Notes under the pieces: generated by a model
What the model was told of the DNA's origin: nothing
What the model saw: the letters and a program-made list of their open reading frames with translations, nothing else
Databases searched by the model: none
Shown: positions 25,331-32,880 of the stretch, piece after piece
How the letters are laid out: each line of letters opens with the position of its first letter
How positions within the stretch are numbered: the stretch's first letter is position 1
Assembly (NCBI RefSeq): GCF_023954335.1
Contig: NZ_JAMLIE010000001.1
Location: 186,001 to 250,000, forward strand
From: Aquamicrobium sp.
GTDB taxonomy: Bacteria; Pseudomonadota; Alphaproteobacteria; Rhizobiales; Rhizobiaceae
Direction of reading: 5' to 3'
DNA length: 64,000 bases
Program-made: the position numbers and the translations under genes

Positions 25331-26025
25331 GCTTCCGCGCCACGGTGCTGACGCTCTATCCAGAGATGTTCCCCGGCAGCCTCGGCCATTCGCTCGCCGG
25401 CAGGGCGCTGGAAGCCGGCACGTGGTCGCTGGAGACGGTGCAGATCCGCGACTTCGCCACCGACCGCCACCGCACGGTCGACGACACGCCGGCCGGCGGC
25501 GGCGCAGGCATGGTGATGCGCGCCGACGTGCTGGCAAGGGCCATCGACCACGCCGCCCCGCAAGGCGACCCGCGCCCGAAGCTGCTGATGAGCCCGCGCG
25601 GAAAACCGCTGGCGCAGGCGCGCGTGCGCGCGCTCGCCGCCGGGCCGGGCGCGGTGATCCTGTGCGGCCGCTTCGAGGGCGTCGACCAGCGGCTGATCGA
25701 GGCGCGGGCGCTGGAGGAGGTCTCGGTCGGCGACTACATCCTCTCCGGCGGCGAGCCGGCGGCGCTCACGCTGCTCGACGCCGTGGTGCGGCTCCTGCCC
25801 GGCGTCATGGGCAACGAGGCGTCGGGTGAGGAGGAGAGCTTCGAGGGCGGCCTGCTCGAGCACCCGCATTACACCCGGCCGCAGCTCTTCGAGGGGCGCG
25901 CGATTCCCGACGTGCTCACCTCGGGCAACCATGGGCGGATCGCGGCCTGGCGGCGCGAGGAAGCCGAGAAGCTGACGCGCGAGCGGCGGCCCGACCTGTT
26001 GCCGGCAAGGGAGGGCGAGGAATGA
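25327..26025 (+). CDS. trmD: tRNA (guanine-N1)-methyltransferase TrmD
   Basis: A 232-residue SPOUT-class enzyme that methylates G37 of several tRNAs to prevent frameshifting. It shows VLTLYPEMFPGSLGHSLAGRA, RTVDDTPAGGGAGMVM, ILCGRFEGVDQRLIE and the trefoil-knot loop GDYILSGGEPAAL. The start is set by the overlap with rimM, and its stop overlaps the DUF4260 gene (ATGA at 26022-26025), so three genes are coupled. Confidence 0.97.
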   Translation: MSFRATVLTLYPEMFPGSLGHSLAGRALEAGTWSLETVQIRDFATDRHRTVDDTPAGGGAGMVMRADVLARAIDHAAPQGDPRPKLLMSPRGKPLAQARVRALAAGPGAVILCGRFEGVDQRLIEARALEEVSVGDYILSGGEPAALTLLDAVVRLLPGVMGNEASGEEESFEGGLLEHPHYTRPQLFEGRAIPDVLTSGNHGRIAAWRREEAEKLTRERRPDLLPAREGEE

Positions 26026-26375
26026 TCCGCCTGCTGCGGCTGGAGAACGCCGCGCTGGCGGCGCTCGCCATCGGCCTCTACTGGGTGAGCGGCGCGAGCT
26101 GGTGGCTGTTCGCCGCCCTGATCCTCGTGCCGGATCTCTCCTTCATCGGCTATCTGCGCGGCCCGAGGGTCGGCGCGCGCGTCTACAACGCCGCCCATAG
26201 CTGGATCGGCCCGGTCCTCGCCGGCGCGGCCGGCTGGTTGTGGCAGGAGCCGCCCGCCGTCTCCGTCGCGCTGGTCTGGGCCGCCCATATCGGCATCGAC
26301 CGGGCGCTGGGCTATGGTTTGAAGCACGAAAGCGGCTTTTCCGACACCCATCTCGGCCGCATCGGCAGGCATTGA
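26022..26375 (+). CDS. DUF4260 family membrane protein
   Basis: A 117-residue protein with about three hydrophobic segments (LAALAIGLYWVSGASWWLFAALILVPDLSFIGYL, in part; VYNAAHSWIGPVLAGAAGWL; SVALVWAAHIGIDRALGYGLK). The DLSFIGY and HIGIDRALGYGLKH stretches are characteristic of DUF4260, whose function is unknown. It sits between trmD and rplS, coupled to trmD by a four-base overlap, which is a common place for small accessory genes in rhizobia. Confidence 0.87.
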   Translation: MIRLLRLENAALAALAIGLYWVSGASWWLFAALILVPDLSFIGYLRGPRVGARVYNAAHSWIGPVLAGAAGWLWQEPPAVSVALVWAAHIGIDRALGYGLKHESGFSDTHLGRIGRH

Positions 26376-26575
26376 CCGCCCGAAAGAAGGCCGGCAGTTG
26401 ATTCTTTGCCGCAAATTGTGTATCGCCGCGCCAGTTCCGGGCTAAGCCGGACATCCGCCAACCAAAGAACTGGCGAAACCGCTCCTGCCTTTCCAGGGCA
26501 TAGCCGCGCGGCCATTGGCTGAAGCGGCGAGGGTCGAGCGCTCTGGCTGTTCGAGAAGAACCAAGGATCAGGACG

Positions 26576-27109
26576 ATGGTCGACATCATTCGCCAGCTCG
26601 AGGCCGAGCAGGCCGCCAAGATCGAAGAGAAGCGCAAGCTCCCCGAATTCCAGCCCGGCGACACGGTGCGCGTCAACGTGCGCATCACCGAAGGCAACCG
26701 CACCCGCGTGCAGGCCTATGAGGGCGTGTGCATCGCCCGCTCCGGCTCGGGCTTCCAGGAGAACTTCACCGTCCGCAAGATTTCCTACGGCGAGGGCGTC
26801 GAGCGCGTCTTCCCGGTCTATTCGCCGCTCGTCGAGGGCGTCGACGTCATCCGCCGCGGCAAGGTGCGCCGCGCCAAGCTCTATTACCTGCGCGACCGCC
26901 GCGGCAAGTCGGCCCGCATCTCGGAGAACACCGGCGTGCGTGCCCGCAAGCTGAACGACGAGGAGCGCGAGGCGCTCGCCGCCGAGAAGGCGCGGATCGA
27001 GGCCGAGAAGGTCGCCGCCGCGGAGGCGCTCGCCGCCGAGAAGGCTGCCGCCGAGGCCGCTGAAAAGGCCGCCGCCGAGAAGGTCGCCGCGGAAGCGTCG
27101 GCCGAATAG
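26576..27109 (+). CDS. rplS: 50S ribosomal protein L19 with an extended Ala/Glu/Lys tail
   Basis: The first 120 or so residues are a normal L19 (FQPGDTVRVNVRITEGNRTRVQAYEGVCIAR in part; VERVFPVYSPLVEGVDVIRRGKVRRAKLYYLRDRRGKSARI in part), located at the subunit interface. The last 50 or so residues are almost only Ala, Glu and Lys (repeats such as AAEKAAAEAAEKAAAEK), predicted to form a long charged helix. The protein is 177 residues, whereas L19 in many bacteria is about 115-130; longer tails are usual in rhizobia. A terminator hairpin follows within 50 bases. Confidence 0.97.
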   Translation: MVDIIRQLEAEQAAKIEEKRKLPEFQPGDTVRVNVRITEGNRTRVQAYEGVCIARSGSGFQENFTVRKISYGEGVERVFPVYSPLVEGVDVIRRGKVRRAKLYYLRDRRGKSARISENTGVRARKLNDEEREALAAEKARIEAEKVAAAEALAAEKAAAEAAEKAAAEKVAAEASAE

Positions 27110-27134
27110 GTCGCCCCGCGAGGGACTGTTGAAC

Positions 27135-27158
27135 ATGGCGGCTCCGGCCGCCATTTTC
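27135..27158 (+). terminator. Intrinsic terminator of rplS
   Basis: ATGGCGGC (27135-27142) pairs with GCCGCCAT (27147-27154) over a TCCG tetraloop and is followed by TTT, 25 bases after the rplS stop. Confidence 0.8.
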
Positions 27159-27222
27159 ATGTAAGCCGGCTTGAGGAAGCGCCGCGATTGTCGCGCGCCG
27201 CAAAGGCTGGTATGAGCAGGGC

Positions 27223-27339
27223 ATGGAAGAGCTTTTCGGACATCCGGCCTACACGCGCTTCGTCCTTCAGGACGTCAAGCGCCTGCCGGCCCGTTTCTTC
27301 GCCCGCCTTTCCGGCGCGCGCCTTACGCGCGCGTCCTGA
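27223..27339 (+). CDS. Possible 38-residue leader ORF upstream of leuC
   Basis: The 309-base gap 27110-27418 has no established gene. After the rplS terminator this short frame reads MEELFGHPAYTRFVLQD and then an Arg/Leu-rich C-terminus (five Leu codons in all). AGCAGGGC precedes its ATG. A hairpin follows 9 bases after its stop, and leuC starts 80 bases later. That arrangement could be a leader peptide, but the Leu codons are not clustered and the frame may be chance. Confidence 0.25.
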   Translation: MEELFGHPAYTRFVLQDVKRLPARFFARLSGARLTRAS

Positions 27340-27347
27340 GCGCGCCC

Positions 27348-27377
27348 GCCGGCCGCCGCCGGCTTTCGTTCTTCCTT
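27348..27377 (+). terminator. Hairpin followed by a T-rich run, upstream of leuC (possible attenuator)
   Basis: GCCGGC (27348-27353) pairs with GCCGGC (27358-27363) over a CGCC loop, followed by TTTCGTTCTTCCTT. It lies between a possible leader ORF and leuC and points toward leuC. It could be an attenuator or a weak terminator of an unannotated transcript. Confidence 0.4.
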
Positions 27378-27418
27378 AGCCTTCATACCGATGGCCCATA
27401 TCGACGGATCGACGCAAA

Positions 27419-28828
27419 ATGACCGCACCGCGCACCCTCTACGACAAGATTTTCGACGACCACATCGTTGACCGGCAGGAAGACGGCACCTGCCTCATCT
27501 ATATCGACCGCCACCTCGTCCATGAGGTGACCAGCCCGCAGGCCTTCGAGGGGCTGCGCATGGCCGGCCGCAAGGTGCGCCAGCCGGAAAAGACCCTCGC
27601 CGTCGTCGACCACAACGTGCCGACCTCGCCCGACCGCAAGTTCGGCATCAAGAACGAGGAAAGCCGCATCCAGGTCGAGGCGCTGGCGAAGAACGCCGCC
27701 GATTTCGGCGTCGAGTATTACGACGCGGCCGACATCAGGCAGGGCATCGTCCACATCATCGGGCCGGAGCAGGGCTTCACCCTGCCGGGCATGACCATCG
27801 TCTGCGGCGACAGCCACACCTCGACCCACGGCGCCTTCGGCGCGCTCGCCCACGGCATCGGCACCTCGGAGGTCGAGCATGTGCTCGCCACCCAGACGCT
27901 GATCCAGAAGAAGGCGAAGAACATGCTGGTGCGCGTCGACGGGCAGCTGCCCGAGGGCGTCACCGCCAAGGACATCATCCTCGCCATCATCGGCGAGATC
28001 GGCACCGCCGGCGGCACCGGCTACGTCATCGAATATGCCGGCGAGGCGATCCGCGCGCTGTCGATGGAAGGCCGCATGACCATCTGCAACATGTCGATCG
28101 AAGGCGGCGCCCGCGCCGGCCTGATCGCGCCCGACGAGACGACCTTCGCCTATGTCAGGGACAAGCCCCGCGCGCCGACCGGCGAGGCGTGGGCGCGCGC
28201 CGTCGACTACTGGAAGACGCTGCGCTCGGACGAGGGCGCGCATTTCGACAAGGTCGTGGTGCTCGACGCCGCCAAGCTGCCGCCCATCGTCACCTGGGGC
28301 TCCTCGCCCGAGGACGTCGCCGCCGTCACCGGCGTCGTGCCGGACCCCGACGCGATCGAGGACGAGAACAAGCGCAATTCCAAGAAGCGCGCGCTCGACT
28401 ATATGGGGCTGACGCCGGGCACGAAGATGACCGACATCGCCATCGACCGCGTCTTCATCGGCTCGTGCACCAACGGCCGCATCGAGGATCTGCGTGCCGC
28501 CGCGAAGATGCTCGAGGGCAGGAAGATCGCGCCCACGGTCAGCGCCATGGTCGTTCCGGGTTCGGGCCTCGTCAAGGCGCAGGCCGAGGCCGAGGGGCTC
28601 GACCGCATCTTCATCGAGGCCGGCTTCGACTGGCGCGAGCCGGGCTGCTCGATGTGCCTCGCCATGAACGACGACCGGCTCAACCCCTACGAGCGCTGCG
28701 CCTCGACCTCGAACCGCAATTTCGAGGGCCGGCAGGGCTTCAAGGGCCGCACCCATCTCGTCTCGCCGGCCATGGCCGCGGCGGCGGCGATCGCCGGCCA
28801 CTTCGTCGACATCCGCGACTGGCACTGA
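27419..28828 (+). CDS. leuC: 3-isopropylmalate dehydratase large subunit LeuC
   Basis: A 469-residue aconitase-family protein with TLYDKIFDDHIVDRQEDGTC at the N-terminus, the substrate and cluster motifs VCGDSHTSTHGAFGALAHGIGTSEVEHV (in part), GSCTNGRIEDLRAAA and GCSMCLAMNDDRL; the three 4Fe-4S cysteine ligands are in the GSCTNG and PGCSMC loops. It partners with LeuD. A strong terminator follows 45 bases after the stop. A start downstream of GGATCGACGCAAA fits the family. Confidence 0.97.
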   Translation: MTAPRTLYDKIFDDHIVDRQEDGTCLIYIDRHLVHEVTSPQAFEGLRMAGRKVRQPEKTLAVVDHNVPTSPDRKFGIKNEESRIQVEALAKNAADFGVEYYDAADIRQGIVHIIGPEQGFTLPGMTIVCGDSHTSTHGAFGALAHGIGTSEVEHVLATQTLIQKKAKNMLVRVDGQLPEGVTAKDIILAIIGEIGTAGGTGYVIEYAGEAIRALSMEGRMTICNMSIEGGARAGLIAPDETTFAYVRDKPRAPTGEAWARAVDYWKTLRSDEGAHFDKVVVLDAAKLPPIVTWGSSPEDVAAVTGVVPDPDAIEDENKRNSKKRALDYMGLTPGTKMTDIAIDRVFIGSCTNGRIEDLRAAAKMLEGRKIAPTVSAMVVPGSGLVKAQAEAEGLDRIFIEAGFDWREPGCSMCLAMNDDRLNPYERCASTSNRNFEGRQGFKGRTHLVSPAMAAAAAIAGHFVDIRDWH

Positions 28829-28872
28829 CGGGCGCGTGGCGCCAGCACCGCCCGCCCCGGAACGGACAGCGG

Positions 28873-28908
28873 CCGGGCCGCGCCATCGACGCGGCCCGGT
28901 TTGCTTTT
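28873..28908 (+). terminator. Intrinsic terminator of leuC
   Basis: A perfect 10-base stem CCGGGCCGCG (28873-28882) with CGCGGCCCGG (28890-28899), a seven-base loop and a trailing TTTGCTTTT. Confidence 0.85.
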
Positions 28909-29031
28909 CGCCACCGGACAAGCCGGACGGCGACGAGCGGTTGCGTCCGGCGGCTTCGACAGCCGCGCGTTGCGTTAACCGGATTTTCGCCCCTCTGCCT
29001 CATCATGCCACGTCCGGATGGGTTACAGGGC

Positions 29032-30243
29032 ATGAGTGGCGCAGGTTTCATCCTGATCATCAATCTCGCGGTCGCGGGCCTCTTCTGCGTCAGCTTCCTG
29101 CTGATCGCGGCCTATGACCGCCGCTACCGCTCGGCGCGCTGGTTCGCCGGGGCCTATGTCTTCGGCATGGTCTATATCGTGCTCGAGTTCCTGCTTCCCC
29201 TCTTCGCCAATGTCAGCCTCGGGGTCTTCCTCGGGCATCAAGCGTTCCTCGTCTCGCTCCTGCTGCTCAATATCGGCCTCGCCCACCGCTACGAGACCGC
29301 GCCGCCGCGCCTGATCCTGATCGCGGCCGTCGCGGCCTCGGTCGTTGCCGCCATGCTGATCCCCGGCCTGCCGCGCGGCAGCTTCCTGCGCAATTTCCTT
29401 TATCAGGGGCCGTATTTCCTGATGCAGGCGATCGGCCTCTACATCGTGCTGCACGCCTCGGCGACCCGGCCGGCCGGCCGGCGCAGGATCGACGTGGCTC
29501 TGGCCGCCTTCCTCGGCTTCAGCGCCCTGCATTTCCTGTCGAAGCCGTTTCTCGCCATCCTGCTCGGCGGCAACGGCGCTACGGCGCAGGAATATCTGTC
29601 GACCACCTATGCGATGGCCTCGCAGGCCATGGGCGCGGTCTTCCTCGTCGCCACGGCGCTCATCCTGCTCGCCGGGCTCATCCTCGACATGGTCAGGGAC
29701 ATCACCGCCCGCTCGGAGACCGATTCGCTGTCGGGCCTCCTGAACCGCCGCGGCTTCGAGGAGCGGCTCGCCGACATCGTCGGCCGCCTGCCGGTCGACG
29801 GCACGCCCGTCTCGCTGGTCATCTGCGATCTCGACCATTTCAAGAAGGTCAACGACACCTGGGGCCATGCGGCGGGCGACAGGGTGATCGCCGCCTTCGC
29901 CGCCACGCTGCAGGAAGGGGCGGCCGGCCACCATGTCCTCGGCCGCATCGGCGGCGAGGAGTTCGCCATCCTCCTGCCCGGCTCCAGCCTTGCCGCCGGC
30001 CGCCTGTTCGCCGAAAGCGCGCGCACCGCCTTTTCCAGCCGCGGCATCGACGGCTTCCCGGCCGACTGGCGCTTCACCGCCAGCTTCGGCGTCGCCGAGA
30101 TCGCCCCGGCGGAAAGCGCGGCCTCGCTGCAGTCGCGGGCCGACGCCGCGCTCTACGCGGCCAAGCATGCGGGGCGCGACCGCGTGCGGCTCAGCCTTGC
30201 CTACGGCAGGGGCGGCGACAACGCCCTGGCGATCTCGGCCTGA
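29032..30243 (+). CDS. Membrane-bound diguanylate cyclase (GGDEF), no I-site
   Basis: A 403-residue protein: about seven hydrophobic helices (residues 5-225) and a C-terminal GGDEF domain (TDSLSGLLNRRGFEERL, CDLDHFKKVNDTWGHAAGD, GGEEF near residue 307). The residues five before GGEEF are AGHH rather than RxxD, so product inhibition at the canonical site is not expected, unlike the cyclase at 10692-11846. The architecture of the two cyclases is otherwise alike. The ATG at 29032 follows TTACAGGGC. No degradation enzyme is adjacent. Confidence 0.88.
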   Translation: MSGAGFILIINLAVAGLFCVSFLLIAAYDRRYRSARWFAGAYVFGMVYIVLEFLLPLFANVSLGVFLGHQAFLVSLLLLNIGLAHRYETAPPRLILIAAVAASVVAAMLIPGLPRGSFLRNFLYQGPYFLMQAIGLYIVLHASATRPAGRRRIDVALAAFLGFSALHFLSKPFLAILLGGNGATAQEYLSTTYAMASQAMGAVFLVATALILLAGLILDMVRDITARSETDSLSGLLNRRGFEERLADIVGRLPVDGTPVSLVICDLDHFKKVNDTWGHAAGDRVIAAFAATLQEGAAGHHVLGRIGGEEFAILLPGSSLAAGRLFAESARTAFSSRGIDGFPADWRFTASFGVAEIAPAESAASLQSRADAALYAAKHAGRDRVRLSLAYGRGGDNALAISA

Positions 30244-30264
30244 CGGAAAGGCCTGAAGAGAGGA

Positions 30265-30606
30265 TCAGCGGCAGACCATGGGGGCCTGCGGCACCTCGCC
30301 CCTGTCCAGCCCGTACATGTGGCTGCGCCCGTGCCAGACATAAGGCGGGCGCCAGCAGCGGCGCGCCTCGCGCGGCGCTTCCCGCACGGCGATCTCGGGC
30401 TCGTAATAGGAGCCGGTGAGCTGGTAGGCCTGCGCCACCTCGCCCATGCCGACGATGATGCGCTTGTAGCCGGCATGGCTGTAGATCACCAGATTGCCGA
30501 AGCTGTCGGCATGGACGCGGTCGCGCCCGTCATCGGCCGCGCCGGCGGCGGTGAGGGTCAGCATCGTCGCCACCGCTGCGGCGGCAAGACCGGAGATCAT
30601 GCGCAT
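30265..30606 (-). CDS. Secreted protein of unknown function
   Basis: A 113-residue protein with a signal peptide (MRMISGLAAAAVATMLTLTAAGA before ADDGRD). The mature part has aromatic and basic residues (GNLVIYSHAGYKRIIVG, RRCWRPPYVWHGRSHMYG) and two cysteines near its C-terminus that may pair. I do not recognise the family. AGGAGCGAACGTC precedes the ATG at 30606. It is convergent with the cyclase gene and divergent from the GNAT gene. Confidence 0.7.
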   Translation of the reverse strand: MRMISGLAAAAVATMLTLTAAGAADDGRDRVHADSFGNLVIYSHAGYKRIIVGMGEVAQAYQLTGSYYEPEIAVREAPREARRCWRPPYVWHGRSHMYGLDRGEVPQAPMVCR

Positions 30607-30776
30607 GACGTTCGCTCCTGTGGTTGCGGGAAACGGCGCGTCCCGTTCGCAGAAACTTAACGCGTTATTAACCTTTGTTAAGACCCGCCATGCGTGATTG
30701 TGGCCTGCCTTTGCATTATATGGTTAACGGAACGGCCGGCCATCCGGCCCGACAGGACGAGCCCGAAAGGAAAAGC

Positions 30777-31238
30777 ATGGCCTCCGACCCCCAGATCGAC
30801 ATCTCGCTGCTGCGGCTGAAGGATGCGCGCGAGCTTGCCCCGCTGCTTGCCGCCTATGCCCCGGCGCTGAAGCGCGGCGCGCCGCGCCGACCGGACGAGT
30901 TCCATGCCGAGAGCCTGCTTCAGGACCGCACGGCCGAGATCATCGGCGCGCGGCTCGACGGCGTCCTCGTCGGCTTCGCCATCTTCACCGACCTGCCCGA
31001 CCCGATCACCGGCCTGCGCTGCGGCCAGGTCGACCACCTCTACGTCCACCACGACCACCGCAGCAAGGGCATCGCCAAGGCGCTGATCGATCTCCTCGCC
31101 GACCGGGCCGAGGAGCGCGCCTGGTCGCGCCTGATCCTCAACGCGCCGCGCCAGCCCGAGGACGGCCGCCGCCTCTACGAGCAGATCGCCTCCCCCGCCG
31201 ACTGGACCTCCTACATCATCCGCTTCGAGGACAATTGA
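30777..31238 (+). CDS. GNAT family N-acetyltransferase
   Basis: A 153-residue acetyltransferase. The acetyl-CoA-binding core is VDHLYVHHDHRSKGIAKALIDLLADRAEER (in part), with the R/Q-x-x-G-x-G/A motif written as HRSKGIAKAL. Earlier segments (LLRLKDARELAPLLAAYAPALKRG, GFAIFTDLPDP) fit the fold. The ATG at 30777 follows GAAAGGAAAAGC, better than upstream in-frame ATGs such as 30675. The substrate cannot be told. Confidence 0.88.
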   Translation: MASDPQIDISLLRLKDARELAPLLAAYAPALKRGAPRRPDEFHAESLLQDRTAEIIGARLDGVLVGFAIFTDLPDPITGLRCGQVDHLYVHHDHRSKGIAKALIDLLADRAEERAWSRLILNAPRQPEDGRRLYEQIASPADWTSYIIRFEDN

Positions 31239-31258
31239 GGGGTTCGGTTTTCTTTTGC

Positions 31259-31343
31259 CTCACGGCAGCTCGCTGCGCGCGCCTCCGGCGGGGCGGCCTG
31301 GCCGGCCGGCGGGCGGTCGCCCTTGCGAACCCTGAAGGGTTCG
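31259..31343. repeat. GC-rich palindromic intergenic stretch ending in a perfect hairpin
   Basis: After the GNAT gene a stretch of nested inverted repeats (for example GGCCTGGCCGGCC at about 31295) ends in CGAACCC (31326-31332) pairing with GGGTTCG (31337-31343) over a TGAA loop. It looks like a dispersed palindromic unit or the terminator of the GNAT transcript; there is no T run. Confidence 0.4.
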
Positions 31344-31425
31344 ATTCCGCGTCGCGCGGGCGCCTGCGCGCATCGTGGCGCGGCCCGTTGATCTTTCGCC
31401 ATGATTGGCGCTAAGTCTCGCGCCC

Positions 31426-31803
31426 ATGACTGCGAAGACCACGGCGATTCCACGTTCCGCCCGCCCGGCCCTGCGCGCCCTCTTCATTGCGGGGCTCGCG
31501 CTCGGCCTTTCCGCCTGCGTCGCCGACGGCGCTTCCGGCGTCTCCTCGCTCCAGTCGGTCGAGACCGGCCCGGCCCAGCCCCGGCGCGTCACCTACAATT
31601 GCGGCGAGGATGGGCCGATCATGGTCGAGGCCATGCGCGGCGCGGTGCGGCTGGTCGAGCCCGAAGGGTCGAGCTACGACCTTCCCGCCTCGCCGCCGAC
31701 CCAGAGCAACCGCTTCGGCGAGGGCAACATGGCGCTCGTCGTCGAAGACGGCGAGGCGCTGTGGATGAAGGCCGGGCGCGAGCCGATCGCCTGCAAGCAG
31801 TGA
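31426..31803 (+). CDS. Lipoprotein with MliC-like (lysozyme inhibitor) domain
   Basis: A 125-residue protein with a lipoprotein signal ending LGLSAC (C31), so it should be membrane-anchored. The C-terminal 70 residues (VTYNCGEDGPIMVEAM, AVRLVEPEGSSYDL, SNRFGEGNMALVVEDGEALWMKAG, in part, CK) fit the MliC fold, a beta-barrel that inhibits C-type lysozyme with two cysteines. The similarity is by pattern and moderate. The start is uncertain: ATG at 31426 gives a normal signal length; 31405 is also in frame, and neither has a clear ribosome binding site. Confidence 0.7.
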   Translation: MTAKTTAIPRSARPALRALFIAGLALGLSACVADGASGVSSLQSVETGPAQPRRVTYNCGEDGPIMVEAMRGAVRLVEPEGSSYDLPASPPTQSNRFGEGNMALVVEDGEALWMKAGREPIACKQ

Positions 31804-31948
31804 TTCGCCGGGCGCGGCGCCTCCTCGCCGGCCGCGCGGCACGGCCGGCAAACCCCGGCATCGGGCTTCAACCGATTGAACTGCCCGCCGCCCCGCACCC
31901 GATTTCATAGATTCCGCTAAACGGAAGCCCTGCCGTGGTTTTCCGGCT

Positions 31949-31977
31949 TTGACGCGGCGCAAAATCCGCATTAGAAA
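31949..31977 (+). promoter_or_regulatory. Sigma-70-type promoter of the sdh operon
   Basis: TTGACG and TAGAAA are separated by exactly 17 bases, 82 bases upstream of the sdhC start, in the 255-base gap after the lipoprotein gene. The -35 is near consensus and the -10 moderate. Confidence 0.55.
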
Positions 31978-32058
31978 GCGGCAGCCATAGGCTGTCTCCC
32001 GGAACCAGTTCCTTCTTTTCGCGAAGCTCCGGAGCATAGCCGCGAGATTGGGGGAGCC

Positions 32059-32475
32059 ATGAGCAAATCCGCAGCCACCCACGAGAGGCCCCGCGCGCGG
32101 CCGCTTTCACCGCATCTGCAGGTCTACACACTGATCCCGACCATGGCGATGTCGATCATCCATCGCATCACCGGGGCCGCGCTCTATTTCGGCACGCTGC
32201 TTGTCGCCGCCTGGCTGATCGCCGCCGCGGTCTCGCAGGACTGCTTCGAGACCGTCGCCTGGGTCTACGGCTCGTGGATCGGCCAGCTCGTGCTGTTCGG
32301 CTACACCTGGGCGCTGGTCCATCACCTGATCGGCGGCATCCGCCATCTGGTCTGGGACACGGGGGCCGGCTTCGACAAGCATCTGTCGACCAGGGTCGCC
32401 GTCGCGATGCCGTTCGTGTCGGTCGCCGTGACCGTCCTGATCTGGATCGCCGGCTACATGCTGCGGGGGGCCTGA
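32059..32475 (+). CDS. sdhC: Succinate dehydrogenase cytochrome b556 subunit SdhC
   Basis: A 138-residue membrane anchor with three transmembrane helices. The N-terminal RPLSPHLQVYTLIPTMAMSIIHRITG contains the conserved SPHLxxY and SIxHRxTG motifs, and HHLIGGIRHLVWD holds the likely haem-ligand histidine. Together with SdhD it anchors complex II, binds haem b and forms the ubiquinone site. First gene of sdhCDA-vapD-sdhB; GGGGGAGCC precedes the ATG. Confidence 0.95.
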   Translation: MSKSAATHERPRARPLSPHLQVYTLIPTMAMSIIHRITGAALYFGTLLVAAWLIAAAVSQDCFETVAWVYGSWIGQLVLFGYTWALVHHLIGGIRHLVWDTGAGFDKHLSTRVAVAMPFVSVAVTVLIWIAGYMLRGA

Positions 32476-32477
32476 CC

Positions 32478-32876
32478 ATGAGCGATTTCCGCACGAATGA
32501 TTTTCGTACGCCGGCCTCGCGCATCCGCGGCCTGGGTTCCGCCAAGGAAGGCACCGGCCATTTCTGGCACCAGCGCATGACGGCCGTGGCGCTCGTCCCG
32601 CTCACCCTGTTCTTCGTCGGGCTGCTCGTGGCGCTCAGCGACGCGTCCTATGCGGAGGTGCGCGCCACGCTCGCCAATCCCTTCGTGGCCGTCACCGTCG
32701 GCCTGATGCTCATCGCCGGCATCTATCACATGAAGCTCGGCATGCAGGTCATCATCGAGGACTACATCCACGGCAAGCTGCTCAACGTGACGCTGCTGAT
32801 GCTCAACGTCTTCTTTTCCCTGATCGTCGGCGCGGCCTCGCTGTTCGCGCTGCTCAGAATCGCCTTCGGAGGCTGA
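32478..32876 (+). CDS. sdhD: Succinate dehydrogenase hydrophobic membrane anchor SdhD
   Basis: A 132-residue protein with three transmembrane helices (MTAVALVPLTLFFVGLLVAL, FVAVTVGLMLIAGIYHMKLG, LLNVTLLMLNVFFSLIVGAA) and the conserved N-terminal RGLGSAKEGTGHFWHQRMTA. The histidine in YHMKLGMQVIIEDYIH is the usual haem-proximal position. It starts two bases after sdhC stops. Confidence 0.95.
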   Translation: MSDFRTNDFRTPASRIRGLGSAKEGTGHFWHQRMTAVALVPLTLFFVGLLVALSDASYAEVRATLANPFVAVTVGLMLIAGIYHMKLGMQVIIEDYIHGKLLNVTLLMLNVFFSLIVGAASLFALLRIAFGG

Positions 32877-32880
32877 TACC

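Noticed and set aside
31326..31355. T-arm-like GGTTCGATTCC suggesting a tRNA gene
   Set aside because: The flanking bases do not form a T stem or a cloverleaf; they form a separate seven-base hairpin with a TGAA loop in a palindromic repeat.
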